From: Bog-159 sp963785255
GTDB taxonomy: Bacteria > Acidobacteriota > Terriglobia > Bryobacterales > Bryobacteraceae
Direction of reading: 5' to 3'
Length of the DNA: 64,000 nucleotides
Assembly: GCA_963785255.1 (NCBI GenBank)
Contig: CAWAUR010000010.1
Location: 62,001-126,000, forward strand
The notes beneath the pieces were generated by a model, which had not been told where the DNA came from, made no database searches, and saw nothing but the letters and a program-made list of their open reading frames with translations. Both the position numbers and the translations under genes were made by a program. This document shows, piece after piece, positions 20,701 through 26,553 of the stretch. Position 1 is the stretch's first letter. Every line of letters starts with the position of its first letter.

Positions 20701-21143
20701 GGCGCATCCAGACGCAGTTCGCCTCGCGGTGTGCGCGCCAATAGCTCGCCGTGACCGCCGGTTGTGACTTGGGAGGCGCCTTCAACCGCGAACGCGATCT
20801 GGTCCGGATCGTGACCGGGCGCAACCGTAAAGTCGTACTCGACACGGCCGCGATTGCCGTAATAGACCAGATCGACGCCGTCATAGACATGGCGGTACAA
20901 CAGTTTCGTGGGGTCCGGGTGAGAGGCATCGGGATTATACCTGGTTCCTAGCAAGTGCAGACGAAGGGGTGTCCCAGTGCCCGCCTCCATTAGCGTCAGA
21001 CCGTCATCGCCCAGCAGCAAGCTGTAATTCGCGCCTTGGACAACGAACTGCGCGCCTGACCCGTCCTGCGCGCATCCGTTGATCGAACCAAACGCCAGCA
21101 GCAACCCGGCTGCAATTGTACCGCTCACCCTCTTTAGTCTCAT
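14742..21143 (-). CDS. Giant secreted choice-of-anchor-D (ASH) repeat protein with N-terminal propeller region
   Basis: The protein has 2133 residues in one uninterrupted frame. The order is signal peptide (IAAGLLLAFGSINGCA), a DUF7948-type domain (about 30-190; VYDGVDLVYYGNRGRVEYDF), SBBP beta-propeller repeats (about 195-650; motifs NYSTYVGNSGD, DSSGNAYIVG) and then 14 immunoglobulin-like ASH repeats of about 105 residues. Each repeat reads roughly LxFxxQxVG, NxGNxPVTI, GDF, C..C, VxFxPTxTG and LTGTG, with a paired cysteine in nearly every copy. No C-terminal sorting signal is seen. It is probably a long extracellular rod used in adhesion or as a surface scaffold (inference). The Shine-Dalgarno GAGGGG lies 5 nt before ATG 21143. 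Confidence 0.9.
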   Translation of the reverse strand: MRLKRVSGTIAAGLLLAFGSINGCAQDGSGAQFVVQGANYSLLLGDDGLTLMEAGTGTPLRLHLLGTRYNPDASHPDPTKLLYRHVYDGVDLVYYGNRGRVEYDFTVAPGHDPDQIAFAVEGASQVTTGGHGELLARTPRGELRLDAPTIYQTEPNGARRIISGGYIIDGSRVRFRVAAYDHSKPLIIDPVINYSTYVGNSGDSASAATADSSGNAYIVGRSAGLILLQKISPAGAVLLRQTLGATTYSFTVTAIALGPSGKVYLSGYASAGLPTTAGAYIGSITSGTHAFVAVTDSSFNLTYCSYLAGTTNATDEANSVAADSAGNAYIAGYTNSTTFPTTSGVFQTTPGTSGSPGFVAKFNPAASGAASLVYSTYLSGPATGTTPMAIAVDSSNNAYVMVNGGTDFPITAGALQYAGQGLGSGGIYVAKLNATAAALTYSAFLGPGQANSLALDTSGDAYLTGYATVSDFPTTSGAYQTSYPGAFAAELNTTGTSLIYSTFLAGPSSVATPSEAQPQGIALLPGCASACSAYVSGYTAATDFPVLSPVQGFDAGTNDLFVVELSGNGSAATYSTYLGGSQDESNEGQLHLPGIGVMSTGDVIVAGETFSSDFPVTLTTTPQRSVFAARINAAAGSLPLAIPLNLTFSSQTVTVPSAPQVVTLRNMGSNALSITSVAASGDYSQTNTCGTSVAGGGECTISVVFTPTSNSNPRTGGISVNGTSMVTLTGTGTNGGYMNLTPSSLTFASQTVGTAAPSQTVVLSNVGNQALTIGSGAFTISGDFAQTNNCPASLASNSNCSVSVSFLPTQEGQRIGSMSVSASGNNSPNTTVNLAGTGAAGTAALTLAGSGLVFNPQTVGAITSIQTLTMTVSNTGNVPVTIFSAAATGDYAATGCVQTLNPGGACSVRVSFTPTATGTRSGVVTIMDSTAQSPHTFTLTGTGVASAQTITITPSSLIFADQAVGQTTARALQITVTNTGDFPVTFDRIVESGDFHITTTSCTTLAFRTPPATCTASVVFTPTATGARTGSIVLTDSAAGSPQTVSLSGNGLAVSASATLSPATLSFSNQPQGEASSPQNVVLTNTGNVPITLSSATITGANMGDFGQTNCGVPVVITPTRTCTFTVIFTPGGTGSRTATLSITDDAGTQTTALSGTGTAVNLSLGFAPATMTFQGQATGTTSPVENLIVGNNGNEPVTISNIVLAGNYSLTSNPCITTIVPNAICTIQVTFVPTGATGTQNGTITFTDNAGTGSQVVNLTGQNVATAPAIKLTPSALAFTLLPLGTTSTALLVTVANTSAATVTGLSIGNPSPATDFTIVSGSNNCGTSLSASATCSFQVTFDPTATGSRTATITVANSAANQTLNLAGLGEASTLSAFVKDPSLVFPNQVVATTSSGQNITLVNNGDVPLTIASVGVNGADMGDFTPTNSCPLSPSTLNPGATCTVSMTFTPAAAGNRTATVTITDNAPGSPRNIPVSGLGVASTQALEIDRKALIFPTESVGDIANPPNPQIVTLTNTGNSPVTISSIVSSSADFVVANSCPASPSTLPPGPSGNTCQFSVTYTPAKAGAASGTVTITDSAPGASPKVTVSGTGIADVKTVAVTPASVAFIPQVVGTSSGFTQNVVVDNTGNTNISITSVTVTTGYSISNGCLNAVLAPATNCTIEVSFTPTTAKVLTGTLTIKTTATVPTEKVTLTGTGIAANTQISLSQTSVVFDQQVVGVASQPQTVYYYNQSNATVNLTSVVLTGADFSMTNGCVTSVGGLSSCNIKITFKPTGTGGLNGNIVITDSAPGSPRTINLSGTGVSAAAPQATVTPTSLTFASQPLGTTSAAQNINLTNSGESNLNVTGITLGGANMADYAQTNNCPGTLTVGFSCTISVTFKPLATGTRTASVSIADNAAGTPQMVTLTGTGAPGTTPLVTFTPSSLPFANVPLNTTSTSQASTLTNTGAAVLKISSIAASGTVTGDFAQTNNCPLSPNTIAVNGTCTITVTFTPTSTINQTGAVTVTDNTPNGSDVLALSGNGVAPEVNLSATTLPFGNQTHGTTSAAKTVTVENSGSLTLTISSITATKDYNIVSNTCPSSLGPGLTCTFGVTFSPTITGTDNGYVMINDNAGDSPQFITLTGNGT

Positions 21144-21214
21144 GGAATCCCCTCGATTCAGAAAAGCCGTGGTCTATGTCCGCTAGAGTTTAGCATACTC
21201 CGGGTAAGTCAACA

Positions 21215-21243
21215 ATTAAAAGTTACGACATTAAAAGTTACGA
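21215..21243. promoter_or_regulatory. Perfect 14-bp direct repeat upstream of the giant repeat-protein gene
   Basis: ATTAAAAGTTACGA occurs twice (21215-21228 and 21230-21243) with a 15-bp period. It lies 72-100 nt upstream of the minus-strand start at 21143. The spacing and AT-richness in a GC-rich region suggest a regulator-binding site. The regulator is unknown. Confidence 0.45.
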
Positions 21244-21328
21244 TACTCCGATCTGGAAACCATTAGAGACCAAGACAGTTTTCTGGCCCAGCTAGTACTA
21301 AATTCCTGCGCAGGCTATTACCTCAGAT

Positions 21329-21410
21329 CGCGCGTGCGGCTCGGAGGGTGGCAACATCGTTATGACCGGCCAGGGACATTCTTTACCGAGCCGCGACCGT
21401 AAGGGAGCGG
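21329..21410. repeat. Dispersed palindromic element, copy D
   Basis: The right half is well preserved (TTATGACCGGCCAGGGACAT, then TCTTTACCGAGCCGCGACCG and TAAGGGAGCGG, to 21410). The left half is degraded to GCGCGTGCGGCTCGG. Confidence 0.75.
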
Positions 21411-21434
21411 ATTCGCATGGCGTTCGGTTGATGC

Positions 21435-21440
21435 TACACT
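21435..21440 (+). promoter_or_regulatory. -10-like TACACT, 12 nt before ATG 21453
   Basis: TACACT lies 12 nt upstream of the start, with no Shine-Dalgarno in the short leader. The same hexamer serves as the likely -10 of the MFS operon at 57585-57590. Confidence 0.35.
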
Positions 21441-21452
21441 CTTGGCTTCCGC

Positions 21453-22691
21453 ATGTTTGCGAAACGACGCCGCGGGTCTATCCCGGCATCTCCTGCCGGC
21501 GCCGCCCACCTGGTATCCGCCATTATCCTCGCGATACTGATCGCCGCCATCTATGGCGCCATCTCATGGGGCATGTTCCTGGGTAGCGGCGATTATCGCG
21601 TTCACATCGACCTGGCCCAGCGTTTTTACAATACGGGCCGCCCCTTTGCTCCGCATTTTCTGTATCACGCTCTCATCGCCGCTCTGTTTGCAATGCACCT
21701 TGCGCCTTCGCTGTTATGCGCCGGCCGCTTGATATTGGTGGCATGTTATCTGATCATTCCGTTCATCCTATACGGATTCCTCCGGACTGTCCTTCGAGAT
21801 TCCAGCCTTAGCCGGCCTGCCTACCTGTTTATTGCAGGGTTGACGATACTTCTGGCGCAACCTATCACCTTGGCGCATGCCTATGCATTGGGTTATTTCT
21901 GGCCCGAGCCCTATCAGATCCCCACATCCACGTTGTTGAAACCCTTCGCCTTGGCCGGGTTCATCTGTGCAGTTCATTGTCTATCCCGCGGGGGCCGGAC
22001 TGATATGCGGCTCGCGGCGGTATTCGCGTTTGTAACCGCGGTAGGATCGTTGAGTAAGCCGAGTTTTCTTATCTGCGTGGCGCCAGCCGCCGCATTTCTG
22101 ATGATATACCGGCTTCTCAGGCATCTGCCGGTATCAGTCACCGGGCTGTTCCTTGGGCTGTACCTTCCCACCGTTGGCATTCTCGGATGGCAGCTCTACG
22201 CCACCTATTCGGGACACGGCCCAGGCGGGATGTATCACGATGCCATCGTCTGGGCGCCGTTAAAATTCATGAGTTATTGGGCGACCGGTCTTCTATGGAA
22301 GTTTCTACTTAGTATCTGTTTTCCCTTGGCCGCTACCGCGCTCTATTGGAAGAGCGCCCGCGCCGATCCGATGGCCCAGCTTGCGTGGCTGACGTTTATG
22401 ATTGGCGCGTTTTACAGTTATATGCTCGCTGAAAGGGTCCATTGGGACGTCGGAAATCTGACTTGGTCCGGCAACATCGCGGCCTTTACCTTATTTGTGG
22501 GCACGGCTGTATTCTGGCTGCGCGAGGTCTCCGCCGAACCTCGCGGGCGGTGGTTCCGCGGCCGTGCCGCGATATGCGGGGCGCTGCTCGTTCTTCACGC
22601 GCTCTCCGGCGCTCGGCTGGATTGGCTGTATCTCACGCACTACGGATGCCGATTGGATTTCCGCGCCGTGGAATTCGTTTGCGGCGGTTAG
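21453..22691 (+). CDS. Polytopic membrane protein, GT-C glycosyltransferase-like
   Basis: This 412-residue protein has about 10 hydrophobic segments. The first external loop after TM1 carries GSGDYRVHIDLAQRFY, the acidic/His pattern often seen in GT-C enzymes that use polyprenyl-phosphate sugars. A short hydrophilic tail with DWLYLTHYGCRLDF closes the protein. I could not assign a family. It lies beside a sugar-biosynthesis operon and 3.9 kb from another GT-C-like gene, which supports a role in surface glycan assembly. Dispersed repeats D and E flank the gene closely on both sides, so it could have moved as a unit (inference). Confidence 0.55.
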   Translation: MFAKRRRGSIPASPAGAAHLVSAIILAILIAAIYGAISWGMFLGSGDYRVHIDLAQRFYNTGRPFAPHFLYHALIAALFAMHLAPSLLCAGRLILVACYLIIPFILYGFLRTVLRDSSLSRPAYLFIAGLTILLAQPITLAHAYALGYFWPEPYQIPTSTLLKPFALAGFICAVHCLSRGGRTDMRLAAVFAFVTAVGSLSKPSFLICVAPAAAFLMIYRLLRHLPVSVTGLFLGLYLPTVGILGWQLYATYSGHGPGGMYHDAIVWAPLKFMSYWATGLLWKFLLSICFPLAATALYWKSARADPMAQLAWLTFMIGAFYSYMLAERVHWDVGNLTWSGNIAAFTLFVGTAVFWLREVSAEPRGRWFRGRAAICGALLVLHALSGARLDWLYLTHYGCRLDFRAVEFVCGG

Positions 22692-22718
22692 TGGGGCTGC
22701 GTAAACAGGCTTGCACAT

Positions 22719-22812
22719 CCGCTGCCTCATGGTCGCGGCTCAGTAAAGAATGTCCCCGGCCGGTCGTAAGTGTCACCTGCACGTAACCGAACCGCGCGCG
22801 TAAGCAAGCGGT
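22719..22812. repeat. Dispersed palindromic element, copy E
   Basis: The left arm is CCGCTGCCTCATGGTCGCGG with CTCAGTAAAGAATGTCCCCG, the middle GGCCGGTCGTAAGTGTCACC. The right arm belongs to the variant core (CCGCGCGCGTAAGCAAGCGG) also seen in copy G. Confidence 0.75.
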
Positions 22813-22826
22813 CCTCAGCCTGCGAG

Positions 22827-23591
22827 TCACTCGCGCTCCGCCACTGCCAGCAGGGACGTCCCCAACGGTAACCGCCGCCCGCGGCCGATCCACCAGCTTT
22901 CGGGCAGCAGGGCCAGCCACAGCAGGCCGTTCAGTACGGGCACCATACGCAATTCGCGTGTCACCGCGGCGTGCGGCCCATCTTTAGGTGAATGGTTCCG
23001 CGACAATTGCCGGCTTAACCAGAGCAGCGGATAGATCGCCGCAAAGTAGCCTGTCAGGTATACGATCTTATATCCGCACTCCTGTAATGTGTAAGCCAAG
23101 CCTTCTTTCTCATACCTTCGGAAGTGCCCAGACTGCTCGTCAAAGGCGCTCCATAATGAAGGCTGCGCCGGGACGGTCAACAGCAACTTGCCATGCGGCT
23201 CGAGCATGTTATGGACTGCGCGCAGGGCGCTATGGTCGTCGGCGATATGCTCCAGCACATCGAACATACCGATCATGTGAAACGTTGTCGAGAACGGCGC
23301 CCGGGCGAGATCCGCCTGTAGTAATGGACATCGGCAGCGCTGGCGGGCGTAGGCCAGCCCCTCCGCGTACAGATCCATGCCGATCGCGCCGCCGGGGCAC
23401 ACGCGTTCCAGCACATGCAGCACATTGCCATTCCCGCAGCCGATTTCGAGGACCCGGCAATCCGCACCGAACTTGGCGGCGGCTTGTGCGGCCAGCTTCG
23501 CGATGATCCGGTTGCGCGCGCGAAACCAGAAGTGCCGGTCCTCCACGGCATATAGCGCCGCAAAATGCGCGGGATCGTATCCGCCCGTCAT
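22827..23591 (-). CDS. Class I SAM-dependent methyltransferase
   Basis: This 254-residue protein has SAM motif I VLEIGCGNGNVLHVLE, acidic motif II GAIGMDLYAEG and motif IV MIGMFDVLEHIADDH. A hydrophobic C-terminal part (YFAAIYPLLWLSRQL) may bind membrane or lipid-linked substrate. ATG 23591 overlaps the TGA of the upstream aminotransferase (ATGA), so this start is preferred over GTG 23600. It is the last gene of a four-gene operon with GT2, acetyltransferase and aminotransferase genes. That context suggests methylation of a lipid-linked sugar or another glycan intermediate. Confidence 0.82.
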   Translation of the reverse strand: MTGGYDPAHFAALYAVEDRHFWFRARNRIIAKLAAQAAAKFGADCRVLEIGCGNGNVLHVLERVCPGGAIGMDLYAEGLAYARQRCRCPLLQADLARAPFSTTFHMIGMFDVLEHIADDHSALRAVHNMLEPHGKLLLTVPAQPSLWSAFDEQSGHFRRYEKEGLAYTLQECGYKIVYLTGYFAAIYPLLWLSRQLSRNHSPKDGPHAAVTRELRMVPVLNGLLWLALLPESWWIGRGRRLPLGTSLLAVAERE

Positions 23592-24736
23592 GCGGCCCAC
23601 CGGTCAAACGAGAGGACCCCTTCCACTACGTCGTTCTGCTCGGCCTCGCTAAGATCGTTATAAAAAGGAAGCCGCAGGATACAATCGCTTACCCGCTCGG
23701 TCACCGGGCACTGTCCCGGTATCCCGCCATATCGCAGCCCCATTCGGGAGGTGTGCAGTGGCAGATAGTGAAATACACTTAGGATGCCGCGCTGCTTCAG
23801 GTGCTCGATCAAGGCCGTACGGCTCTCGAGCGACGGCATCACGAGGTAGAACATGTGATACGACTGCTGGCAGTCCGGCGGCACATAGGGAAGCCGCACG
23901 CCATGGGCTTCAGCCCACCCTTGCAGGCACTCGCGATAACTAAGCCATATGCGACGGCGCAGCGTATGGATTGCCTCGTGTTTCTCGAGTTGCGCGCACA
24001 AAAACGCCGCCAGCATGTCGGACGGCACATAACTCGATCCGACATCCACCCACGTATACTTATCCACTTCCCCGCGGAAAAAGCGGCTGCGGTCAGTGCC
24101 CTTCTCGCGTAACACCTCGGCGCGCTCGATATATCGGGAATCGTTGATCAGCAGCGCGCCGCCCTCTCCGCAGATAATGTTCTTCGTTTCGTGAAAGCTC
24201 AGGGACGCCAGACCGCCGAACGTACCGAGATAACGGCCCTGCCTGCGGGCATACATCCCGTGTGCATTGTCCTCCACGACGGCTATTCCGTGCCGGTTGG
24301 CGACACTTAGTGTGTAGTCCATGTCGCAGCCCACGCCGGCGTAATGCACCGGAACGATGGCCTTGGTCCGGGCAGTTATTAGTTCTTCGAGCGATCTTTC
24401 ATCGAGATTCAAAGTGTCTTCGCGAATGTCGGCAAATACCGGCCGCGCACCGCGCAGGACAAAAGCGTTCGCCGTCGAGACAAACGCAAACGAAGGCACA
24501 ATTACTTCATCGTCCGGAGCGATCTCCAGCAGCAAAGCCGCCATTTCAAGTGCGTGTGTACAGGACGTTGTCAGTAAGGCGCGCGCTACTCCCAGATCCC
24601 GTTCTAAGAGCGCATGACATCGCGCGGTATAAGCTCCGTCGCCTGCAATATGGCCGAGAGACAGCGCTTCAGCCACATAGCGTAGTTCGTTGCCGGCCAG
24701 TCCCGGTTTGTTGAACGGAATGCGCCAGGAGGTCAT
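23588..24736 (-). CDS. DegT/DnrJ/EryC1 sugar aminotransferase, WecE/RffA-like
   Basis: This 382-residue PLP enzyme is of the type that makes dTDP-4-amino-4,6-dideoxygalactose from the 4-keto sugar. Motifs are IPFNKPGLAGNELRYVAEAL at the N-terminus, TTSCTHALEMAALLL, VVEDNAHG with the PLP-contacting Asp, and FHETKNIICGEGGAL with the Schiff-base Lys. The latter is characteristic of the RffA subgroup. ATGA overlaps join it to the WecD-like acetyltransferase upstream and the methyltransferase downstream. Together the pair could make a 4-acetamido-4,6-dideoxyhexose (Fuc4NAc-like). The dTDP-glucose synthase and dehydratase genes are not in this window. Confidence 0.88.
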   Translation of the reverse strand: MTSWRIPFNKPGLAGNELRYVAEALSLGHIAGDGAYTARCHALLERDLGVARALLTTSCTHALEMAALLLEIAPDDEVIVPSFAFVSTANAFVLRGARPVFADIREDTLNLDERSLEELITARTKAIVPVHYAGVGCDMDYTLSVANRHGIAVVEDNAHGMYARRQGRYLGTFGGLASLSFHETKNIICGEGGALLINDSRYIERAEVLREKGTDRSRFFRGEVDKYTWVDVGSSYVPSDMLAAFLCAQLEKHEAIHTLRRRIWLSYRECLQGWAEAHGVRLPYVPPDCQQSYHMFYLVMPSLESRTALIEHLKQRGILSVFHYLPLHTSRMGLRYGGIPGQCPVTERVSDCILRLPFYNDLSEAEQNDVVEGVLSFDRWAA

Positions 24737-25464
24737 GGGTGAACCGCTACCTCAAACCATTTGTGATACCACAACTGCACAGACTTTGTAAGAAATCCGC
24801 AGCGTTGATATAAACGCTGCGCGAGCACGTTGCGTCCTTGCGTGGCAACTGTAACTTCCTGCATTCCATGGGTGCGAAAATATTCCAGCGCGGCCGTCAC
24901 TAAATCGGCTCCTAAACCGCGGCCATGACATTCCGGCGCAATGGCCATCAGCCCGATGGAGCCGGCGGAGGATGGGGACAGGTGACAGGTAACATATCCG
25001 CCCGGCAATCCATCACTCTCCGCCACCAGGACGGCGTCCGCCCAGCCGCTGTAACTGCGTTCGATCCAAGTTTCATAAAGGGCATCGCATTTCGATTCGG
25101 GAAACTTTGCGTCATAGTAGAAGCGCGAATCCCGATGACTGACACGCGCGATCGATCGCAGACGTTCGGCGTCGGCGGCGCGAAACTCGCGCGTGGACCG
25201 CTGCGCCAGCGCTTCGGAAGTCACGCGCCGCTGCAGCGTGAGCCGGACGTCCACAAACCGGAAACCATGCGCCTCCGCTAACCCGGCGGTCTCCGGATCC
25301 TGTGAGTCTGCCAGGAAGTAAAGACAGTCGATGCGATGCTCGTGGCTCCAGGCTTCGGATTCCCGAATAAGTTCCGGCGTGAGCCGGTTTCCAGCCAGTC
25401 TGGCGATACGCAGACCGAAGAACGCGGAGTCCCATTCCAAGTAAGTACAAACGCCGGAAGTCAT
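24733..25464 (-). CDS. GNAT acetyltransferase, WecD/RffC-like
   Basis: This 243-residue protein has the WecD-type N-terminus (YLEWDSAFFGLRIARL) and a C-terminal GNAT fold with the acetyl-CoA loop SIGLMAIAPECHGRGLGADL and QRLYQRCGFLTKSVQLWYHK. WecD acetylates the 4-amino group of dTDP-fucosamine, the product of WecE, and the aminotransferase gene follows with an ATGA overlap. ATG 25464 lies 1 nt after the GT2 stop and is preferred over upstream codons inside the GT2 gene. A substrate related to dTDP-4-amino-4,6-dideoxygalactose is inferred from this pairing. Confidence 0.82.
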   Translation of the reverse strand: MTSGVCTYLEWDSAFFGLRIARLAGNRLTPELIRESEAWSHEHRIDCLYFLADSQDPETAGLAEAHGFRFVDVRLTLQRRVTSEALAQRSTREFRAADAERLRSIARVSHRDSRFYYDAKFPESKCDALYETWIERSYSGWADAVLVAESDGLPGGYVTCHLSPSSAGSIGLMAIAPECHGRGLGADLVTAALEYFRTHGMQEVTVATQGRNVLAQRLYQRCGFLTKSVQLWYHKWFEVAVHP

Positions 25465-25465
25465 C

Positions 25466-26389
25466 TTAGTGCTTGCCGGCCGTCGATGCGATGGTGTAAG
25501 TTGGCCGGCCCATCCCGCGGAAATGTAACCGCGCCAGATACTCGCCGATGATTCCGAGAGCGAATAATTGAGCTCCGGAGAAAATAGCAATCACCGAAGC
25601 TAGAAACGGAAAGCCCGGCACGGCTCCTCCCTGTATCAAATACCGGCCGACCACAAAAGCCAGGACCGCCATGCCGAATAGGGCGAATGCGAATCCCACG
25701 ATGCTGGCTACCTGCAAGGGAAGCGTGGTAAATCCTGTCATCATATTTAGCGCGTGCACAATCAGTTTGCGCACGCTGTATTGCGAAGCGCCTATAGTGC
25801 GCGGGTCGTGCTTCACCGGAATCGCCGCGAAGCGGGCCCCGCCCCAGGTGAGCAGCACATCGATGGAAACATATGGCCCGCGGTAGTCCGCGAAAGCGTC
25901 GCGCAGGCAGGTGCGAAAGGCGCGAAAGGCGCTTACATGGCGGGCTGTCTCGGCGCCCATCATGGTCTGTAATGCCATCTTGGTCAACCCGGATGCCACG
26001 TTACGCAGTAAGCCGTGTTGTGGCGCGAGCGGAGCCCCGTAAACCACGTCATAGCCTTCTTGCATCTTGGCCAGCAAACGGGGAATCTCCTCGGGCGGGT
26101 TTTGCAGATCGTCGTCCATGGTGACGATGGCTTCATAGCGCGCCGCGCGAATCCCCGAAAGCAGCGCATTGTGCTGGCCGTAGTTGCGCATCAGGTTGAT
26201 CCCCTGCAGCCAACTGTATTTGTCCGCCATTCCCTGAATGACGCGCCAACTTCCATCGCGGCTGCCGTCGTTGACCAGAATGACTTCGCCGATCGGGTAA
26301 GTGCCATCTTTGAGGCTGTCAAGCCGCTCAATCAGGATTGGTAAGCTTTGTTCCGAATTATATACCGGGATCACAAGCGAAACTTGCAT
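25466..26389 (-). CDS. GT2 family glycosyltransferase (polyprenyl-phosphate type, ArnC/GtrB-like)
   Basis: This 307-residue protein starts QVSLVIPVYNSEQSL and contains VNDGSRDGSW and TMDDDLQNPPEEI (DxD motif). Two C-terminal membrane helices (about 230-290) are typical of enzymes that load sugars onto undecaprenyl phosphate at the inner membrane. ATG 26389 is chosen. An extension upstream would translate the dispersed repeat at 26445-26515 and is rejected. It is the first gene of the minus-strand operon with WecD-like, WecE-like and methyltransferase genes, and it is divergent from the GT-C-like gene at 26554, which could use its lipid-linked product. Confidence 0.86.
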   Translation of the reverse strand: MQVSLVIPVYNSEQSLPILIERLDSLKDGTYPIGEVILVNDGSRDGSWRVIQGMADKYSWLQGINLMRNYGQHNALLSGIRAARYEAIVTMDDDLQNPPEEIPRLLAKMQEGYDVVYGAPLAPQHGLLRNVASGLTKMALQTMMGAETARHVSAFRAFRTCLRDAFADYRGPYVSIDVLLTWGGARFAAIPVKHDPRTIGASQYSVRKLIVHALNMMTGFTTLPLQVASIVGFAFALFGMAVLAFVVGRYLIQGGAVPGFPFLASVIAIFSGAQLFALGIIGEYLARLHFRGMGRPTYTIASTAGKH

Positions 26390-26444
26390 GCCGTAACCTA
26401 CGCGCCGCAACGCCGGATTATAACAGTCGGCAGGGCCAGGGAGG

Positions 26445-26515
26445 ACCGCTGCCTGACGGTCGCGGCTCGGTAAAGAATGTCCCCAGCCGGTCACAACAAC
26501 ATCGCGGGTCGGTGA
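26445..26515. repeat. Dispersed palindromic element, copy F
   Basis: Core CCGCTGCCTGACGGTCGCGG, then CTCGGTAAAGAATGTCCCCA and GCCGGTCACAA. It lies between two divergent genes and is translated in apparent N-terminal extensions on both strands, which are artefacts. Confidence 0.78.
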
Positions 26516-26540
26516 CACCGGCGATAAGCGCCCACCGTGT

Positions 26541-26546
26541 TAGAAT
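26541..26546 (+). promoter_or_regulatory. -10 element TAGAAT, 7 nt before ATG 26554 (leaderless start)
   Basis: TAGAAT, a 7-nt gap (CTGCGCG), then ATG. This is the same geometry as at 4273-4288. It sets the start of the GT-C-like gene at 26554, downstream of the repeat. Confidence 0.5.
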
Positions 26547-26553
26547 CTGCGCG

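Noticed and set aside
14742..21143. Many long plus-strand open frames across this region
   Set aside because: They are antisense shadows of the repeat gene caused by its codon bias and periodicity; none shows family motifs or ribosome-binding sites.
26390..26518. N-terminal extension of the GT2 gene on the minus strand
   Set aside because: It also translates repeat copy F; the conserved GT2 start QVSLVIPVYN follows ATG 26389.
26338..26553. N-terminal extension of the GT-C-like protein
   Set aside because: It would translate dispersed repeat copy F and the divergent gene; ATG 26554 has a properly placed -10 box.
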